A stretch of DNA of 64,000 bases, taken from Bradyrhizobium cajani. GTDB taxonomy: Bacteria; Pseudomonadota; Alphaproteobacteria; Rhizobiales; Xanthobacteraceae. Positions 53,464 to 61,750 of this stretch are shown piece by piece. The notes below the pieces were generated by a model. It worked only from the letters and a program-made list of their open reading frames with translations, searched no databases and was not told the origin of the DNA. Both the position numbers and the translations under genes were made by a program. How positions within the stretch are numbered: position 1 is the stretch's first letter; the number at the start of each line of letters is the position of its first letter. The DNA is taken from the NCBI RefSeq assembly GCF_009759665.1, contig NZ_WQNE01000021.1, positions 62,001 through 126,000 of the forward strand, in the 5' to 3' direction.

Positions 53464-53862
53464 ATGACCATCAGGTATCTGGCTCTGTTCGCACCTTTCC
53501 TGCTCGGGGGATGTTATGGGGTCGCCGGTCATGACGAGGTCGACCGCTACTTCCAGCGCTCCGACACCATCACGATGACCGCTGGCGATGCCAAGCAGGT
53601 CAACGCTGTCACCCATACGATCCATCCCTGGCCGCGCTATGTCGGCGATAGGAGGATCGCGACCGATGCTCGACGTGCCGGCGCCGCCGTCACGCGTTAT
53701 GGCAGAACGACTCGGCCGGTCGACCAGCTTCCCGATATCGGAAATGCGACCGAGGCTATGGGCCAGCGGCCGCCGACGACGCAGAACATCAACATTGAGG
53801 GATTGGGGGCGGGTTCGTCAGCCGGCGTGTCGGTACCGGTCGGTGGAGCAGGGGGCAGGTAG
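53464..53862 (+). CDS. Small lipoprotein of the Tad locus
   Basis: 132 residues. The lipobox is LLGGC (lipidated Cys17). VDRYFQRSDTITMTAGDAKQVNAVTHTIHPWP is the best-defined part, followed by a Gly-rich tail. CpaD normally occupies this place beside the secretin; this protein is shorter than typical CpaD and shows no clear CpaD domain, so it may be a different pilotin-like lipoprotein. Confidence 0.65.
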   Translation: MTIRYLALFAPFLLGGCYGVAGHDEVDRYFQRSDTITMTAGDAKQVNAVTHTIHPWPRYVGDRRIATDARRAGAAVTRYGRTTRPVDQLPDIGNATEAMGQRPPTTQNINIEGLGAGSSAGVSVPVGGAGGR

Positions 53863-53926
53863 CGTCTGAATTGATTTTTGTTTGCGAACGGTGCGGCGAC
53901 TTGCTGCGCCGCGGGGGATAGGATTG

Positions 53927-54463
53927 ATGCGGCGTCTCATCTTGATGCTGACGTGTTGCTGGTTGGCGACTGGCCTTGCAGCGTGTGACTACACGCTGAG
54001 GGAGGCCGCGATCGTCGCGCCCGTGGATCCGCCGGGCGGGGACCCCGTGCAGGAGCCGACCGATGTCAAATATTATCCGTCGGACGAGCCGGTTCGAATG
54101 GGGCTGGAGCACTATAACCGTGGCAGCTACGGCCTCGCCCAGCGCTATTTCAAGGACGCCGTCGAGAAATCGCCGAAGGACGTGACGGCCTGGATTGGCC
54201 TTGCGGCAAGCTACGACCGGTTGCGTCGCTTCGATCTGGCCGATCAGGCTTATGCGCAGGCGATCCGCCTCGGTGGCGAGACGGTTCAGGTCCTGAACGA
54301 TCAGGGATACTCCTACATGCTGCGCGGCAACCTAAGTGCGGCGCGGCGAAAATTTGAGAAGGCCTATTCGCTCGACCCGGGCAATCCGGTCATCGCCAAC
54401 AATCTCGAACTGCTCAACGGCAGCCGCAGATTCATCGAAAGGCCGCCGAACAACCAGCCCTGA
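53927..54463 (+). CDS. tadD: TPR lipoprotein TadD
   Basis: 178 residues from MRRLILMLTCCW, with lipobox LAAC (Cys20). Three tetratricopeptide repeats are visible: MGLEHYNRGSYGLAQRYFKDAVEKSP, AWIGLAASYDRLRRFDLADQAYAQAIRLG and NDQGYSYMLRGNLSAARRKFEKAYSLDP. TadD helps secretin assembly at the outer membrane. It ends the locus. Confidence 0.85.
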   Translation: MRRLILMLTCCWLATGLAACDYTLREAAIVAPVDPPGGDPVQEPTDVKYYPSDEPVRMGLEHYNRGSYGLAQRYFKDAVEKSPKDVTAWIGLAASYDRLRRFDLADQAYAQAIRLGGETVQVLNDQGYSYMLRGNLSAARRKFEKAYSLDPGNPVIANNLELLNGSRRFIERPPNNQP

Positions 54464-54524
54464 CACGTCTTAACGGGTCATTCAGCGCGATCTGCTCTGC
54501 GGCTGTTATTCGGGGAACTTTTAA

Positions 54525-54557
54525 GACAAGGTCAACGTTTGTGGCGTTAACCTTGTC
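54525..54557 (+). promoter_or_regulatory. Inverted repeat directly before a membrane-protein gene
   Basis: GACAAGGT (54525-54532) and ACCTTGTC (54550-54557) are perfect 8-base arms 17 bases apart, ending 2 bases before the ATG. In the mRNA this would place a hairpin over the ribosome-binding region, or it may be an operator. Confidence 0.45.
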
Positions 54558-54559
54558 AC

Positions 54560-55042
54560 ATGAGCCGGCTCCTCAAACTTCAGTTTCTGGGACCGTTGGC
54601 ACTCTTTGTGGCCACGCTGTCGGCTGAGCTTGCCGCCCGTGCTCTTGAACGAGCGCCTTCCTCGGAAACGCTTTGGTATCTCAATCTGAGGGTGTTCGGA
54701 CTGTTTCAGCGCAGTCATGAGACGCTCTGCGGATACGTCGACCTGGAAGGCTTCCAGCTGTTCGGGATTGCGCTGCCGATCTTTGCGCTGGCCTGTGCCG
54801 GTCTCGTGATGCACTCCAAGTTGCCCTTGGCCGTGTCGACGCAGTTCGCGGCTGGATACGCAGGTTTCCTTCTGATGTCGTGGCAGAGTCCCGCACCATC
54901 AACCACGCAGGCTGCATTGGGATGGATCGCGGTGCCGTCAGGCGAAGGGTTCTACATTCTGGCGGGGATTCTGGGAGTGACCCTGCTGTCGTGCGTCATT
55001 TCGCACTTGCTCTACCTTTGTCCGGCTCGGGCGGGAGCTTGA
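54560..55042 (+). CDS. Hypothetical four-helix membrane protein
   Basis: 160 residues with about four membrane segments: LQFLGPLALFVATLSAELA, FGIALPIFALACAGLVM, STQFAAGYAGFLLMSW and ILAGILGVTLLSCVISHLLYL. I recognise no family. It is transcribed like the Tad genes but after a gap with its own inverted repeat, so it is probably separate. Confidence 0.6.
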   Translation: MSRLLKLQFLGPLALFVATLSAELAARALERAPSSETLWYLNLRVFGLFQRSHETLCGYVDLEGFQLFGIALPIFALACAGLVMHSKLPLAVSTQFAAGYAGFLLMSWQSPAPSTTQAALGWIAVPSGEGFYILAGILGVTLLSCVISHLLYLCPARAGA

Positions 55043-55100
55043 TATCGTTCGCCAGCAGTCGGATCCAATTTCTATTGCTGGGGTGTCAGAGTCCTTCCGG

Positions 55101-56291
55101 CTAGTTCTGTCCCAGCACAGCATCAACCTGACGACTGTCCCTCCTGAAGATGATGATCGCCCCGTTTCTGATTGTGAATTTCGCGCCGAGCAATTTGGGC
55201 ACCTTGTCCGTGACGGGAGACGGGAAGGGGATGGTCGGCCCGGTGATGGAATCACCGACGCCGACCGGGGCCGTGGAAGAGCCCGCGATGGGCGCCGGCT
55301 TGATATAGTCGCGGATGAGTTGAGCCTCTTCGCGGGAAAGAATGAGCGGGGCCGGTTCAGCGCGAGCTTCTCGCGCTGATTGGTTTTTTTGATCGCTCAC
55401 TCTCTCTGCGGCTTCTTTGCTCCTTTCGATCTCATCGAGCCTTGCTATCCGGTCCTTCAGGGAAGGCAGCTCGCGTTGCAGGGTGGCCAGCTCTGATTTC
55501 AAGGATTTGACCTGCATGAGAGCGCCGACCGCGCCAGCGCAGCTCGCGATGGCGAGCAGACTCAAGACTGCGAGTAGTCCGCGCTCGATGTTTGCACCTG
55601 AACTTCGGTTCTCTAGCGGCGGTTGATCCTTTTGGATGTGGCGGCGCCAGACATTCATCCCATGCTGCACCCGCGCCGTGAGCCTCGAGAGGAGATCGGA
55701 AGGCGGGGAGGCGTCTTGTGTCCCGGATCCGAATTTATGGACCGACAGGGTGAAAGCATCTGGAGCGATCTCGCCCTTACTATGGGCGGTGGATGTTTCG
55801 TTTCTCGTCGCGTCTGGGCGATCTTCGTCGCTCGGCCGATCATCATTGTTTCTGGCGGGAGCTCGAGCGGAGGCGGCAGGCGGGGAATTTTTTCGGGGAC
55901 CTTGCGAGCCGGTTGTCTCATTACGAAGCGTGATGGGATCTGCCCTTTGGTTGATCGACCGGCGGGCTTCTGGGCCGATCAGATCGTCGATCAGCTTGAG
56001 TGATTGCGAGGTCGGTGCAAAATCAGGCGCAGGCGGCTCTTGCGGCGCTATCCCCAGCGCGCGAAGGGTCGACCAGCCGTTCTCGGTGAGCCGCAGGTTG
56101 TCGCCTTCGCAGGCTACGAGTCCAAACTCAAATAGGTCGACATGGTCGAGTGCAGCAAATTGCTCCGGATTTCTGGTTTCTTCGGCGGACTCTGCAACAA
56201 GGCGCGCCACGTCGTCGTCGAGTTCGTCGAGCGTCGCCCGCCTTTCGGCGCGATTTGCCAAAGCGATTAGAACCGCCAATTTGTTTCGCAC
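55101..56291 (-). CDS. Hypothetical single-pass membrane protein with coiled coil
   Basis: 396 residues. The N-terminal ~85 residues (MRNKLAVLIALANRAERRA, DNLRLTENGWSTLRALG) look like a small winged-helix fold. A disordered, charged stretch follows to about residue 230, then one membrane helix (AVLSLLAIASCAGAVGAL), a coiled coil (VKSLKSELATLQRELPSLKDRI) and a C-terminal domain with FTIRNGAIIIFRRDSRQVDAV. A cytoplasmic DNA-binding-like end tied to a periplasmic end would fit a membrane regulator, but this is inference. The family is unknown. Confidence 0.55.
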   Translation of the reverse strand: MRNKLAVLIALANRAERRATLDELDDDVARLVAESAEETRNPEQFAALDHVDLFEFGLVACEGDNLRLTENGWSTLRALGIAPQEPPAPDFAPTSQSLKLIDDLIGPEARRSINQRADPITLRNETTGSQGPRKNSPPAASARAPARNNDDRPSDEDRPDATRNETSTAHSKGEIAPDAFTLSVHKFGSGTQDASPPSDLLSRLTARVQHGMNVWRRHIQKDQPPLENRSSGANIERGLLAVLSLLAIASCAGAVGALMQVKSLKSELATLQRELPSLKDRIARLDEIERSKEAAERVSDQKNQSAREARAEPAPLILSREEAQLIRDYIKPAPIAGSSTAPVGVGDSITGPTIPFPSPVTDKVPKLLGAKFTIRNGAIIIFRRDSRQVDAVLGQN

Positions 56292-56789
56292 GATGGTTCA
56301 CCAAACCGCAGTTCGCGCCAATCGCTGTCATTGCGAAAGCTACCTCGTAACACACAGGAGAGTGTTACGATACCCGGCGCTTCTGCGCGATGGTGTCGGC
56401 GCTCAGTTTGTCGGCCCGTGGCCGCGAAGTTTACCACGGGGTGATGTTTGCGCGTGGGCTGCAGATATTGCCCGTTGGTTAGAAAGTCGACGTGTGCGGA
56501 GCGCAAATCGTCCATCAATTGCCGCAGCTCGCCCCGGTCTTCGCCGAGCGCCAATTGAGCGCTGTGTTGAATACCGCCGATCTTTCCGATGCCCGTTTTG
56601 CGGGTAGCATATGCACGCGGGTTCTCTTGTGCGGGACGTGCGCGCTGAGAAACCGAAATCGCGATTTTCGCTTCCAATCCGGACCTAAATGAGCCTAGAA
56701 GAACCAAGCTGCGGAAGCGCGGTTGAGTCAAATTTCTCAGTCGGTCCAGCAACATATAGGATCGATCAGGGCTAAAAAACCTTAGTAAG
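56292..56789. other. Gap upstream of dusA; no gene recognised
   Basis: About 500 bases. A minus-strand frame exists across it but would overlap the dusA start, and it has no recognisable domain. No clear promoter or hairpin was found. Confidence 0.35.
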
Positions 56790-57785
56790 ATGAAGGCATT
56801 ACGCTGGAAATTTTCCACGGCGCCCATGATGGATTGGACCGACCGGCATTGCCGGGTGTTCCACCGTCAGCTGACGCGGCGGGCGCTGCTCTATACCGAG
56901 ATGCTGACCACTGGCGCCATCATTCATGGCGATCGGGCGCGGCTGCTTGGGTTCGATCCGAGTGAGCATCCCGTAGCACTTCAGCTTGGCGGATCGGACC
57001 CGCGCGAGCTCGCGCAGGCCGCGCAGATCGGAGAGGCGTTCGGCTATGACGAGATCAATCTCAATGTCGGCTGCCCGTCCGATCGCGTGAAGGACGGCCG
57101 CTTCGGCGCCTGCCTCATGGCGGAGCCGGAGCTGGTGGCGAGGTGTGTCGCGGCGATGAAGCGCGCGGTCGCGGTTCCCGTCACGGTGAAATGCCGCATC
57201 GGCATCGACGAGCAGGATCCGGAAGTCGCGCTCGATGCGCTCGCGCGTGCGGTCGTCGCTGCCGGCTGCGATGCGCTGATCGTGCACGCCCGCAAGGCCT
57301 GGCTCAACGGACTGTCGCCGAAGGAGAACCGCGACATCCCGCCGCTCGACTATGACCGCGTCTATCGCCTCAAGCGCGCGATGCCTGACGTGCCCGTGAT
57401 CATCAATGGCGGCATCCCGGGCGTCGACGAGGCGAAGGCGCATCTTGCCCATGTCGACGGCGTGATGCTCGGCCGCGCCGCCTATCAGGAGCCGTGGCGG
57501 CTGCTCTCGGTCGATTCCGACATCTTCGGCGAGGCGGCGCCGCACGCGTCGATGCAGGACGCGCTCGAGGCGATGATGCCCTATATCGAGCAGCAGCTCG
57601 CGCGCGGGACGCGGCTGCACGCCATCACGCGGCATTTCGTCGGCGCATTCCACGCCGTGCCCGGCGCGCGCGCCTTCCGCCGGCATCTTGCCGAGCAGGG
57701 GGTAAAACCGGGTGCCGGCCTCGAGGTGCTGCGCGATGCGATCGCGCGCATCGGTGCACAGGCGCTGGCGGAGGCGGCGGCGTAA
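56790..57785 (+). CDS. dusA: tRNA-dihydrouridine(20/20a) synthase
   Basis: 331 residues. Reduces uridines 20 and 20a in tRNA with FMN and NADPH. APMMDWTDRHCR is the FMN-binding start, the catalytic cysteine is C95 in NVGCPSDRV, and KCRIGID, VHARKAWLNGLSPKENR and INGGI are DusA-type blocks. It is convergent with the protease gene, with 5 bases between. Confidence 0.93.
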   Translation: MKALRWKFSTAPMMDWTDRHCRVFHRQLTRRALLYTEMLTTGAIIHGDRARLLGFDPSEHPVALQLGGSDPRELAQAAQIGEAFGYDEINLNVGCPSDRVKDGRFGACLMAEPELVARCVAAMKRAVAVPVTVKCRIGIDEQDPEVALDALARAVVAAGCDALIVHARKAWLNGLSPKENRDIPPLDYDRVYRLKRAMPDVPVIINGGIPGVDEAKAHLAHVDGVMLGRAAYQEPWRLLSVDSDIFGEAAPHASMQDALEAMMPYIEQQLARGTRLHAITRHFVGAFHAVPGARAFRRHLAEQGVKPGAGLEVLRDAIARIGAQALAEAAA

Positions 57786-57790
57786 CCTGG

Positions 57791-58345
57791 TCAGTCGACC
57801 GCCGTGCGTGCGCGGCGGTTGCTGCCTTGCAGCTCCGGATAGCCGGTAAGCATCAGCTTGTCGGCGCGCACGCCCCAGCTCTCCAGGCGATCGAGAAAGC
57901 TCATGCCGAGCAGATTGGTCCTCATCTGCCCGCGCTGCACGACGAGGGCCGGCACCGATTTCTCGACGAGATGGCCAACGGCGAGACGGTCGAGCGTGAG
58001 CCGGGCCGCCTTGGTGTGGCCGCCTGCGGTCTCGAGGTCGACGTCATATTCGAGCATCTCGAGCGGCAGTCCGATCGCCTTCGCAGTTTCCCAGGTCAGC
58101 ACCACAGAGGTCGCACCGGTATCGATCACCATCGGCGTCGCGACGCCGTTGATCTTGGCGCGCAGTGCGAATTCGCCGCCTTGGCCGCGCGAGATCTGCA
58201 CGGCGGGGGCGGGGGAGGCGGTCCGTGCGCGGAACATGTGCGTGACCTTGTTGCTCGCGCGCGCGATCTGATCGGGATCACCATAGGCGACGACGGCACC
58301 TGCCGTACCGGCCAGCATGATGAGAACGAGCAGGAAGCGGATCAT
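57791..58345 (-). CDS. Retropepsin-like aspartic protease (TIGR02281 type)
   Basis: About 184 residues from MIRFLLVLIMLAGT, a single N-terminal membrane anchor or signal. The active-site motif is VIDTGATSVVLTW, and RTNLLGMSFLDRLESW is the family's second block. One monomer has half of a pepsin-type site, so it should act as a dimer. Substrate is unknown. It is followed upstream by the DUF1289 gene. Confidence 0.85.
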   Translation of the reverse strand: MIRFLLVLIMLAGTAGAVVAYGDPDQIARASNKVTHMFRARTASPAPAVQISRGQGGEFALRAKINGVATPMVIDTGATSVVLTWETAKAIGLPLEMLEYDVDLETAGGHTKAARLTLDRLAVGHLVEKSVPALVVQRGQMRTNLLGMSFLDRLESWGVRADKLMLTGYPELQGSNRRARTAVD

Positions 58346-58373
58346 TGCGCACCTCCACACGTGCGCAGGTCGG

Positions 58374-58577
58374 TCAGGTCCGTTTCGGCGATCCCGCGAT
58401 CGGCGCAAGTCCAGCTTCCGTCATGCGTGACGGCAGCAGGGCCATCACGGCCAGTCGTTCCGCGCTTTCCATCGCGTGCCAGCGCGCGATCTCCGGCAAG
58501 GTGCGGCCGCAACCGAAGCACAGCCTGGTCTTGGGATCGATCATGCAGACGGCGACGCACGGCGTTTCTTTGCTCAT
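58374..58577 (-). CDS. DUF1289 family small cysteine protein
   Basis: 67 residues from MSKETPCVAVCMI. The pattern C7, C11, C20, C23 (PCVAVC, CFGCGRT) with LPEIARWHAMS-like LPEIARWHAM is diagnostic of DUF1289. Four cysteines likely hold an iron-sulfur cluster or zinc (inference). It lies in the same direction as the protease gene and the histidine kinase. A much longer open frame covers it but is a chance reading of the kinase gene. Confidence 0.8.
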   Translation of the reverse strand: MSKETPCVAVCMIDPKTRLCFGCGRTLPEIARWHAMESAERLAVMALLPSRMTEAGLAPIAGSPKRT

Positions 58578-58621
58578 TCGCGCATAGTGGGGGATGGTCG
58601 GGCATGTCTGCAAGCATCTCG

Positions 58622-60217
58622 TTAAGAGCCCGTACCGGCGCTCATGATCGGCTTGTGGCGCGGCCGGCGCTTCTCGTCGGGCATCACGGAACCCTCCGGT
58701 TGGAGCGGCGGAGAATCGTCCGACAGCGGCGCCAGCGCACTCATCACGCGCTCCGGCGGGAAGGTGACGATCACCTCGGTGCCGATGCGCAGCTTCGATT
58801 TCAGCGTGAACGTGCCGCCATGCAGGTCGATCAGGTTCTTTGCGATCGGCAGGCCGAGACCGGCACCCTGTTCGGCCGATTTGATCGAGTTGGAGCCCTG
58901 ACCGAACGAGGCGAGCACGACCGGAATCTCGTCCTCGGGGATGCCCGAGCCGGTATCCCTGACCGACAGATATTGTCCGCCTGATGCCGTCCAGCCGGCC
59001 TTGAGCCAGATTTCGCCGCCCTGCGGCGTGAACTTGATCGAGTTGGAGAGCAGGTTGAGCACGACCTGGCGGATCGCGCGTTCGTCGGCCCAGAGCCGCG
59101 GCATCGCCTGCTCGAACACCTCGTGGATGGTGATGCCGCGGCTCGAAGCGCGCAGCTTCATCAAATGGTGGCAGTCGGCGACGATGCCGACCAGCGACAC
59201 CGCTTCCTCGTTCAATTCGTAGCGCCCGGCCTCGATCCGCGACAGGTCGAGGATCTCGTTGATGAGGTTGAGCAGGTGAACGCCGGAATTGTGGATGTCG
59301 GCGGAATATTCCTTGTAGACCGCGACGGCATGCGCGCCAAAAATCTCGCTCTTCATCACCTCGGAAAAGCCGAGGATCGCGTTCAGCGGCGTGCGCAGCT
59401 CGTGGCTCATCTGCGCAAGGAAGCGCGACTTGGCGACGTTGGCGGATTCGGCGCGGTGGCGCGCTTCGTCCGAGATCGCCTTGGCCTGCTCCAGCTCGCC
59501 GATCAGCGCGTCCTTCTCGGCGCGTGCCTCGAGCGTGGCAAAGGTCGAGGAGTGCAGGCGGTGTGCCAGCAGCACGAAATAGCCTTCGGCCGCGAGCGCG
59601 AGCGCCGCCAGGATGTAATTGTCCAGCGAGCCGGTGACCGCAAAGCTCAGCGCCATCGCGACCGCAACCGGCGCGGTGGCGGCCAGGGCGGCGATCGGCA
59701 GATTGGCGGCCAGCATGCTCGACACTGCGATCACCAGCAGCATCAGGAACATCATCAGCGTTTCCGTGACCATGTCGAGCACGGGATGGATCAGGATCGC
59801 CATCCAGCACAAGCCATAGAGCAGGTCGAGCACGACGAAGCGGGTCCGCCACGCGCGTGTTGCCGCGGGCGAGGCAGGCTCCGTCAGGAAACGTCGGCAA
59901 CTGCGGATCATCGCCGCGTGGATGCACAGCATGCCGCCGGTCCAGGCTGCGGCCGGAAGCGGCTGCATCCACAGCCCGAACAGCACGCCGGTGGCGACCA
60001 CCAGCAACATCACGACGTAGGAAGCCGACAGCCGGGTCTGGGCATATTGCCGCAGCATCTCGGCGTCGAAGGCCGGCCGGGTTCCGCTCGTCGATGTTAA
60101 CTTGTCGCGCGCCTCGCGCACCCGTTGCGCCGCAGCCCTTCGGCTGCTCGCCGATGGAGCGCTCACCGGCTCGGCCGGAAGCTGCACAACCTCAGGCTTT
60201 TCAGCGGGGTTACTCAT
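58622..60217 (-). CDS. Membrane sensor histidine kinase
   Basis: 531 residues from MSNPAEKPEVVQL. An N-terminal set of about six membrane helices (e.g. VVMLLVVATGVLFGLWM) precedes a coiled-coil linker. The phosphoacceptor is in FLAQMSHELRTPLNAILGFSEVM, then NLLSNSIKFTPQGG (N box), RDTGSGIPEDEI (G1) and GAGLGLPIAKNL (G2). This set resembles PdhS/PleC-type kinases of alphaproteobacteria, which have a role in cell-cycle control; the link is inference. No response regulator gene is adjacent. A CtrA-type site is upstream. Confidence 0.87.
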   Translation of the reverse strand: MSNPAEKPEVVQLPAEPVSAPSASSRRAAAQRVREARDKLTSTSGTRPAFDAEMLRQYAQTRLSASYVVMLLVVATGVLFGLWMQPLPAAAWTGGMLCIHAAMIRSCRRFLTEPASPAATRAWRTRFVVLDLLYGLCWMAILIHPVLDMVTETLMMFLMLLVIAVSSMLAANLPIAALAATAPVAVAMALSFAVTGSLDNYILAALALAAEGYFVLLAHRLHSSTFATLEARAEKDALIGELEQAKAISDEARHRAESANVAKSRFLAQMSHELRTPLNAILGFSEVMKSEIFGAHAVAVYKEYSADIHNSGVHLLNLINEILDLSRIEAGRYELNEEAVSLVGIVADCHHLMKLRASSRGITIHEVFEQAMPRLWADERAIRQVVLNLLSNSIKFTPQGGEIWLKAGWTASGGQYLSVRDTGSGIPEDEIPVVLASFGQGSNSIKSAEQGAGLGLPIAKNLIDLHGGTFTLKSKLRIGTEVIVTFPPERVMSALAPLSDDSPPLQPEGSVMPDEKRRPRHKPIMSAGTGS

Positions 60218-60317
60218 CGAACAACAACAATTCCTGCCCGCGCGAGACGGGCCTTCTGCATTGTCTATCTCTGGCAACAAATCCTTAAGAGGTGCCTTAA
60301 GGAGCTAAAGAATTACG

Positions 60318-60332
60318 TTAACCTGCGGTTAA
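60318..60332 (-). promoter_or_regulatory. CtrA-type site upstream of the histidine kinase
   Basis: TTAACCTGCGGTTAA is an exact TTAA-N7-TTAA site, and is also palindromic (TTAACC, TGC, GGTTAA). It lies about 100 bases before the kinase start, between it and the convergent end of the antiporter gene, so it can only serve the kinase. Confidence 0.6.
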
Positions 60333-60351
60333 TTTTGATCCGGGCCGCCGC

Positions 60352-61632
60352 TCAGTGCAGCGCCGCATACTGGACCACATAGGCCGCAGCCCCCGCCAGA
60401 TAGCCCGCAAGTGCAGGCGGCGCGATGCGGCGGGCGTACCAGAGGAACTCGATCTTCTCGAGCCCCATCGCGGCGACGCCGGCGGCCGAGCCGATGATCA
60501 GGATGGAGCCGCCCGTGCCGGCGCAATAGGCGATGAACTCCCAGATGAAGCTGTCGGGCGGGTGTTGCACCAGATTGTACATGCCCATCGTCGCCGCGAC
60601 GAGCGGCACGTTGTCGATGATGGCGCTCAGCAGGCCGAGCAGGACGACGATGACGTCGAGACGGCCGACCGTGCTGTCGAGCCATTTTGCCAGCAGTTCC
60701 AGGACGCGGGCGTGCTCCAGGCATGCGACGGCCATGAGTATGCCGACAAAGAAGACGATGGAGCTCATGTCGATGCGCGTCAGCGCATGGACGAGGGTGA
60801 GGGGGCGACGTGCATCCTCATCCTTGTGGCGGTGAACGATCTCGCCGACCAGCCAGAGGATGCCCAGCCCGAACAGGATGCCCATGAAGGGTGCGAGGTG
60901 CGTCACGGCCTTGAAAACCGGGACGGCGATCAGCGTACCGAGGCCGAGATAGAACATCAGATTGCGTTCGAACACCTCAACCCTGAGAACCTGCGCTTCT
61001 CGTTGCGGCGGCGGGGCGATGTCCTTCCCCTTGACGGAGTAGCCAATGATAAGCAGCGGTATTAGCAGGTTGAACAGGGACGGCAGGAATACCGCTCCCA
61101 TGATGCTGACGGGCGTGATCTGCCCCCCGATCCAGAGCATCGTCGTCGTGACGTCGCCGATGACGGTCCAGGCGCCGCCCGCATTGGCAGCGATGACGAT
61201 GAGGGAGGCGAACAGCAGGCGGTCGTTCTTGTTGCCGATCAGCTTCTGGATCAGCGAGATCATCACGATGGTTGTCGTGAGATTGTCGAGGATCGCGCTC
61301 AGGAAGAACGTCACGAAGCCGATGATCCACATCAGCGAGGTCTGCTTTGTGGTGCGGATCACGGACGTGATGACCTCGAAGCCATTGTGGGCGTCGATTA
61401 CCTCGACGATGGTCATGGCGCCGATGAGGAAGAAGACGATCTGGGCGGTCGACGAGACGGATTCGTCGAGTTGGTGGTTCACAAGGGAGGCGTCGCCGAC
61501 GGACAGCGCGTAGATGGTCCAGAGCAGGCCCGCTCCCAGCAGGGCCGTAGCGCTCTTGTTGATGCCGAGCGGGTGTTCGAGGGCGATGGCAGCATACGCA
61601 ACGATGAAAACGGCGGCGATCACGCTCAGCAA
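60352..61632 (-). CDS. nhaD: NhaD-type sodium/proton antiporter
   Basis: 426 residues with about 11-12 membrane helices. Typical blocks are TAQIVFFLIGAMTIVEVIDAHNGFE, ILDNLTTTIVMISLIQKL, NAGGAWTVIGDVTTTMLW and SAIIDNVPLVAATMGMY. The DNxT and DNxP motifs with their aspartates are the ion-binding sites of the family. It exchanges sodium (or lithium) for protons at the inner membrane. Confidence 0.87.
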   Translation of the reverse strand: MLSVIAAVFIVAYAAIALEHPLGINKSATALLGAGLLWTIYALSVGDASLVNHQLDESVSSTAQIVFFLIGAMTIVEVIDAHNGFEVITSVIRTTKQTSLMWIIGFVTFFLSAILDNLTTTIVMISLIQKLIGNKNDRLLFASLIVIAANAGGAWTVIGDVTTTMLWIGGQITPVSIMGAVFLPSLFNLLIPLLIIGYSVKGKDIAPPPQREAQVLRVEVFERNLMFYLGLGTLIAVPVFKAVTHLAPFMGILFGLGILWLVGEIVHRHKDEDARRPLTLVHALTRIDMSSIVFFVGILMAVACLEHARVLELLAKWLDSTVGRLDVIVVLLGLLSAIIDNVPLVAATMGMYNLVQHPPDSFIWEFIAYCAGTGGSILIIGSAAGVAAMGLEKIEFLWYARRIAPPALAGYLAGAAAYVVQYAALH

Positions 61633-61750
61633 GTCAGTCCCCCCGAACTTGTTTCTTCAGCTCAATGTGCCTGCCAGTCCTCGTCGCGGCGCAGGCCGCG
61701 ACAAGGTCCGGGACGGTCGCAGTGCCCAGCAGCAACCGTCAAGATGCTCC

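Noticed and set aside
55636..56607. Long plus-strand open frame opposite the coiled-coil membrane protein
   Set aside because: Serine/arginine-rich antisense reading with no domain; the minus frame has a helix and coiled coil.
56267..56827. Minus-strand gene across the gap before dusA
   Set aside because: It would overlap both the neighbouring gene start and the start of dusA, and shows no recognisable domain.
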